In this document: positions 3,561-5,815 of the stretch, in pieces
Layout of the letters: each line of letters starts with the position of its first letter
Numbering within the stretch: position 1 is the stretch's first letter
Assembly: GCA_012513625.1 (NCBI GenBank)
Contig: JAAZBW010000133.1
Span: 1 to 5,815 of the forward strand
DNA from: Actinomycetales bacterium
Lineage (GTDB): Bacteria > Actinomycetota > Actinomycetes > Actinomycetales > Actinomycetaceae
Direction: 5' to 3'
Length of the DNA stretch: 5,815 bases
The notes under the pieces: model-generated
Told to the model about the DNA's origin: nothing
The model's input: the letters and a program-made list of their open reading frames with translations, nothing else
The model's database searches: none
Made by a program: the position numbers and the translations under genes

Positions 3561-5815
3561 ACGGTCCCAGCATCCACCACATCCGGAAGAGCACCTCCGC
3601 CGCCTCCCCCCGGCTCGCCGGCGCCCACGGGTCCCAGCCGGCCCCGAACCCCACCACACCCCCCAGCAGCCCGTTGTACTCGGCGATGCGCATGGTGGGG
3701 CCGTGGGTGGCATCGAAGGCGCCCAGCGTGCCCGGCCACTCCGCGGGGGGCTCGGCCAGCGCACCCGGCGCCCGCCCCTGTGCCGCCCGCACCGCCATGG
3801 TCACCAGCTGCGCCCGGGTGATCTCCGTCCACGGGGAGAAGGCCGTGGGGCCGGTACCCACCGTGATCCCGGCGGCGTACGCGGCGGCCACGTACTCGTG
3901 GGGGTAGAGATCGGCGAGGTCGTCGGGGCCGAGGTCCCGGAAGGGCGAGGTCAGGTCCTCCGTCACGGCCACGCCGAGCACCCCGCAGATCATCTTGGCG
4001 AACGGCGCCCGCCACAGCCGGTTCTCCGGCCGGAACTCCCACCCCCCGGGGATCTCGTAGCCGTGGATCAGACCCGCGCCCTGCAGGGCGTAGATGGGGA
4101 GGGCATAGTCGTGGCCGGGGGTGACATCGCGGAAGGGCCCCTGTTCCACGGTGATCGAGGCCGGCCAGGGACCGCCCACGTTCCCCGCCGCATCACACGC
4201 CCGCACCTCCAACGCGCGCAGGCCCAGCCCCGGTGCCAGAGCCCACGGGAACTCCCTCGGCCGCTCCCGCCGTCCGTCCCAGGCGCCTCCCGCGTTTCGC
4301 AGCGACACCTCCACCTCCGGCGACCCATCCTCCACCACCAACTTCACCATCACCGTCTCCGCGAAGCTGGTGGCCGCCCCGCCATTCAGCAGCAGCGACA
4401 CCAGATGCGGCGCCACCGTATCCACGTACACGGTGCGGGTGCCCGCCGCGGGGATGAAGGTGCGTCCCGCCACGTCCCGCACCTCCACCTGTACTTCGTG
4501 AGGCACGTAGTCCTCGGGCGGGAGCGGCCAGTCCCAGTGCCAGGTGGCGAAGGTGGTGCCGGCGCCCGCATCAAAGACGGCTGCGTGCCAGGTGGCGCCC
4601 CCGTCGGTGGAGATCCGGACCGAGGCCACCGCCAGGTCATCGGTGGCCGTGCCGTGGATGAGGGCTGCATCCCCCGGCGACCCGCCCAGCACCGCCCCCG
4701 GCAGCGGTGCCTCCAGCGTCACCTCGGGGAAGGCCATGTCCGGCCGCGCCAGCCACACCTCGGCCCCCGTCCCGGCTCCCTTGAGCCAGGCCACCACATC
4801 GCCCGCGAGCGCGCACCAGGAATCGGGGGCGGGATCGTCGGTGATGGTGCTGACCCAGCCCTCGTGATCCCGGTACACCACATCACCCTCCATCAGCGAG
4901 CCGCCGCGAGGCACCACCCACGCCACCCCCCACGGCGACAGCGCCAGCCGCGGACGATCCCCGCACATCTCTCCCGCCACCACCGTGTAGAACGAGCCCA
5001 CCCCCGGCCGCCGCGCTGCCACCAGCAGCCGTCGCGGGGTCGTCAGCTGCCCCCAAGCCACGAAGTCGCCGCCGGCGCCCGCGGCGCAGGCCGGCTCCAT
5101 ATCATCGACATCGTTGTCCGTGAGTTGCGTGATCGCGCCGCCCTCCCACCGGTAAATCTCGAAATCGTGGCCGTCCCAGCCCGCCCAGGTCACCGCACCC
5201 CCGCAGACCACCGGCGGCAACTCCTCCACGTCGTTGTCGGTCAGCCTGATGACGGTGGAGCCGTCGTAGAGGTAGATCTCGGGGTCGGTGGCGTCCCAGC
5301 CACGCCAGGCCACCCACTGTCCGTCGGTGTGGGGGCTGTCGTCCCGTCGCGAATCCGACGCCAGCAACAACCCGGTCCGCGTGACCAGGTTGAAGAGCAC
5401 GACCTGCCCGGGCTTGGTAGCCGCCGGGTCCTTGCGCACGTAGGCAACGAGGTCGCCCGCCGCCGAAACCTCTCCATCCTCCACCAGATTCTTGGTAATT
5501 CTAAGGATGAACGTTGTTGAGGCCAGGTATGCGAACACCTCCGCCTCCGGCCCCAGCCCCTTCACCCAGACCACGTCGCCGCGCCCGGTGACCAGCGGGT
5601 CCATATCCGGCGCCGAGTCATCGGTGAGCACCGTGGTGACCCGCGTGGCGAGGTCGTACCGCATGATCTCGGTGTCGCCGCCTGCCGCGCTGGGAGCCGC
5701 CCAGACCACCCACCCACCGCCCACGCCCAGCGGTTCAGCCGACGCCGCCGCCGGCCGGCCCTCCTGCCACACGTTGTCCGTGAGACGGAAGACGGCGTAG
5801 TCTTGGCCGCTGAGC
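3559..5815 (-). CDS. Cell-surface protein: TolB-like beta-propeller, Ig-like regions and three SLH domains (5' end outside window)
   Basis: The frame is open to the window edge, so the true start and signal peptide are not visible; 751 codons are present (residue 1 = codon 5814-5812). Residues 1 to about 358 are TolB/WD40-like propeller blades of roughly 40-50 residues, each with an LTDN- or ITDD-like turn followed by a VVW- or VAW-like strand. The clearest pair is EIYLYDG at 179 and EIYRWEG at 219. Residues about 361-465 (TDDLAVASVRISTDGGATW, ending VYVDTVAP) and 467-557 (ending CDAAGNVGG) look like Ig/fibronectin-type folds. The C-terminus has three SLH domains, about 560-616 (FRDVTPGHDYALPI), 622-679 (FRDLGPDDLADLYP, TRAQLVTMA) and 690-749 (SRGEAAEVLFRMWW), which anchor proteins to secondary cell-wall polymers. 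This is a secreted, wall-anchored protein. Its ligand is unknown, and the propeller shows no catalytic motif I recognise. Confidence 0.88.
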   Translation of the reverse strand, partial: LSGQDYAVFRLTDNVWQEGRPAAASAEPLGVGGGWVVWAAPSAAGGDTEIMRYDLATRVTTVLTDDSAPDMDPLVTGRGDVVWVKGLGPEAEVFAYLASTTFILRITKNLVEDGEVSAAGDLVAYVRKDPAATKPGQVVLFNLVTRTGLLLASDSRRDDSPHTDGQWVAWRGWDATDPEIYLYDGSTVIRLTDNDVEELPPVVCGGAVTWAGWDGHDFEIYRWEGGAITQLTDNDVDDMEPACAAGAGGDFVAWGQLTTPRRLLVAARRPGVGSFYTVVAGEMCGDRPRLALSPWGVAWVVPRGGSLMEGDVVYRDHEGWVSTITDDPAPDSWCALAGDVVAWLKGAGTGAEVWLARPDMAFPEVTLEAPLPGAVLGGSPGDAALIHGTATDDLAVASVRISTDGGATWHAAVFDAGAGTTFATWHWDWPLPPEDYVPHEVQVEVRDVAGRTFIPAAGTRTVYVDTVAPHLVSLLLNGGAATSFAETVMVKLVVEDGSPEVEVSLRNAGGAWDGRRERPREFPWALAPGLGLRALEVRACDAAGNVGGPWPASITVEQGPFRDVTPGHDYALPIYALQGAGLIHGYEIPGGWEFRPENRLWRAPFAKMICGVLGVAVTEDLTSPFRDLGPDDLADLYPHEYVAAAYAAGITVGTGPTAFSPWTEITRAQLVTMAVRAAQGRAPGALAEPPAEWPGTLGAFDATHGPTMRIAEYNGLLGGVVGFGAGWDPWAPASRGEAAEVLFRMWWMLGP

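Noticed and set aside
3481..3570. Plus-strand reading of the 30-bp repeat as a 10-residue peptide repeat (APPAA-like)
   Set aside because: Any 30-bp repeat gives a 10-residue repeat in an open frame. There is no convincing ribosome binding site, and the frame simply continues into the antisense of the SLH gene.
2604..3821. A 405-codon open frame on the plus strand covering dedA in antisense
   Set aside because: It has the same biased, domain-free composition and crosses several intergenic spacers; the dedA frame on the minus strand is unambiguous.
3415..5520. A 701-codon open frame on the plus strand, antisense to the SLH protein gene
   Set aside because: Long stop-free antisense frames are expected in GC-rich coding DNA. 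The product is low-complexity, rich in Pro, Arg, His and Gly, and has no recognisable domain, whereas the minus-strand frame shows clear SLH and propeller repeats.

Overview
The window is GC-rich and densely coding, and every gene I can support lies on the minus strand, so transcription runs from high to low coordinates. The C-terminal S-layer-homology (SLH) repeats on a large propeller protein suggest a cell wall to which SLH domains bind. A teichoic-acid/O-antigen type ABC export permease would fit the same picture. A GC-rich monoderm-type lineage (Actinomycetota-like or high-GC Bacillota-like) is my best guess. No ribosomal or other phylogenetic marker is present, so this stays an inference.

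Layout in transcriptional order. (1) 5815-3559: 3' part of a large surface protein with TolB-like propeller blades, two Ig-like regions and three SLH domains; its start and any signal peptide lie outside the window. (2) 3558-3372: a spacer with a 30-bp-period GC-rich tandem repeat, a strong hairpin, and a short direct/inverted repeat cluster. (3) 3371-2736: dedA, an integral membrane protein of the DedA family. (4) 2735-2535: a regulatory spacer with a perfect TATAAT box and a dyad over its -35 region. (5) 2534-913: four tightly packed genes forming two type II toxin-antitoxin pairs, AbrB-type VapB/VapC (PIN RNase) followed by MntA (minimal nucleotidyltransferase)/HepT (HEPN RNase). (6) 912-792: a spacer with a GC hairpin and an extended -10 element. 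(7) 791-9: a Wzm/TagG-like ABC-2 permease. A strong Shine-Dalgarno for the next gene, expected to be the ATPase partner, overlaps its 3' end, and only the first codons of that gene are visible.

The most notable part is the toxin-antitoxin cluster. The order is antitoxin, toxin, antitoxin, toxin. Both pairs are joined by a 4-nt GTGA overlap, and the two pairs are only 10 nt apart, so the four genes look like one transcript driven by one promoter. The candidate operator there suggests that the AbrB antitoxin may control the MntA/HepT pair as well as its own VapC. MntA carries about 14 extra residues inside its GSx(10)DxD active-site motif while keeping all catalytic acidic residues. I see no mobile element, CRISPR array, tRNA or rRNA.
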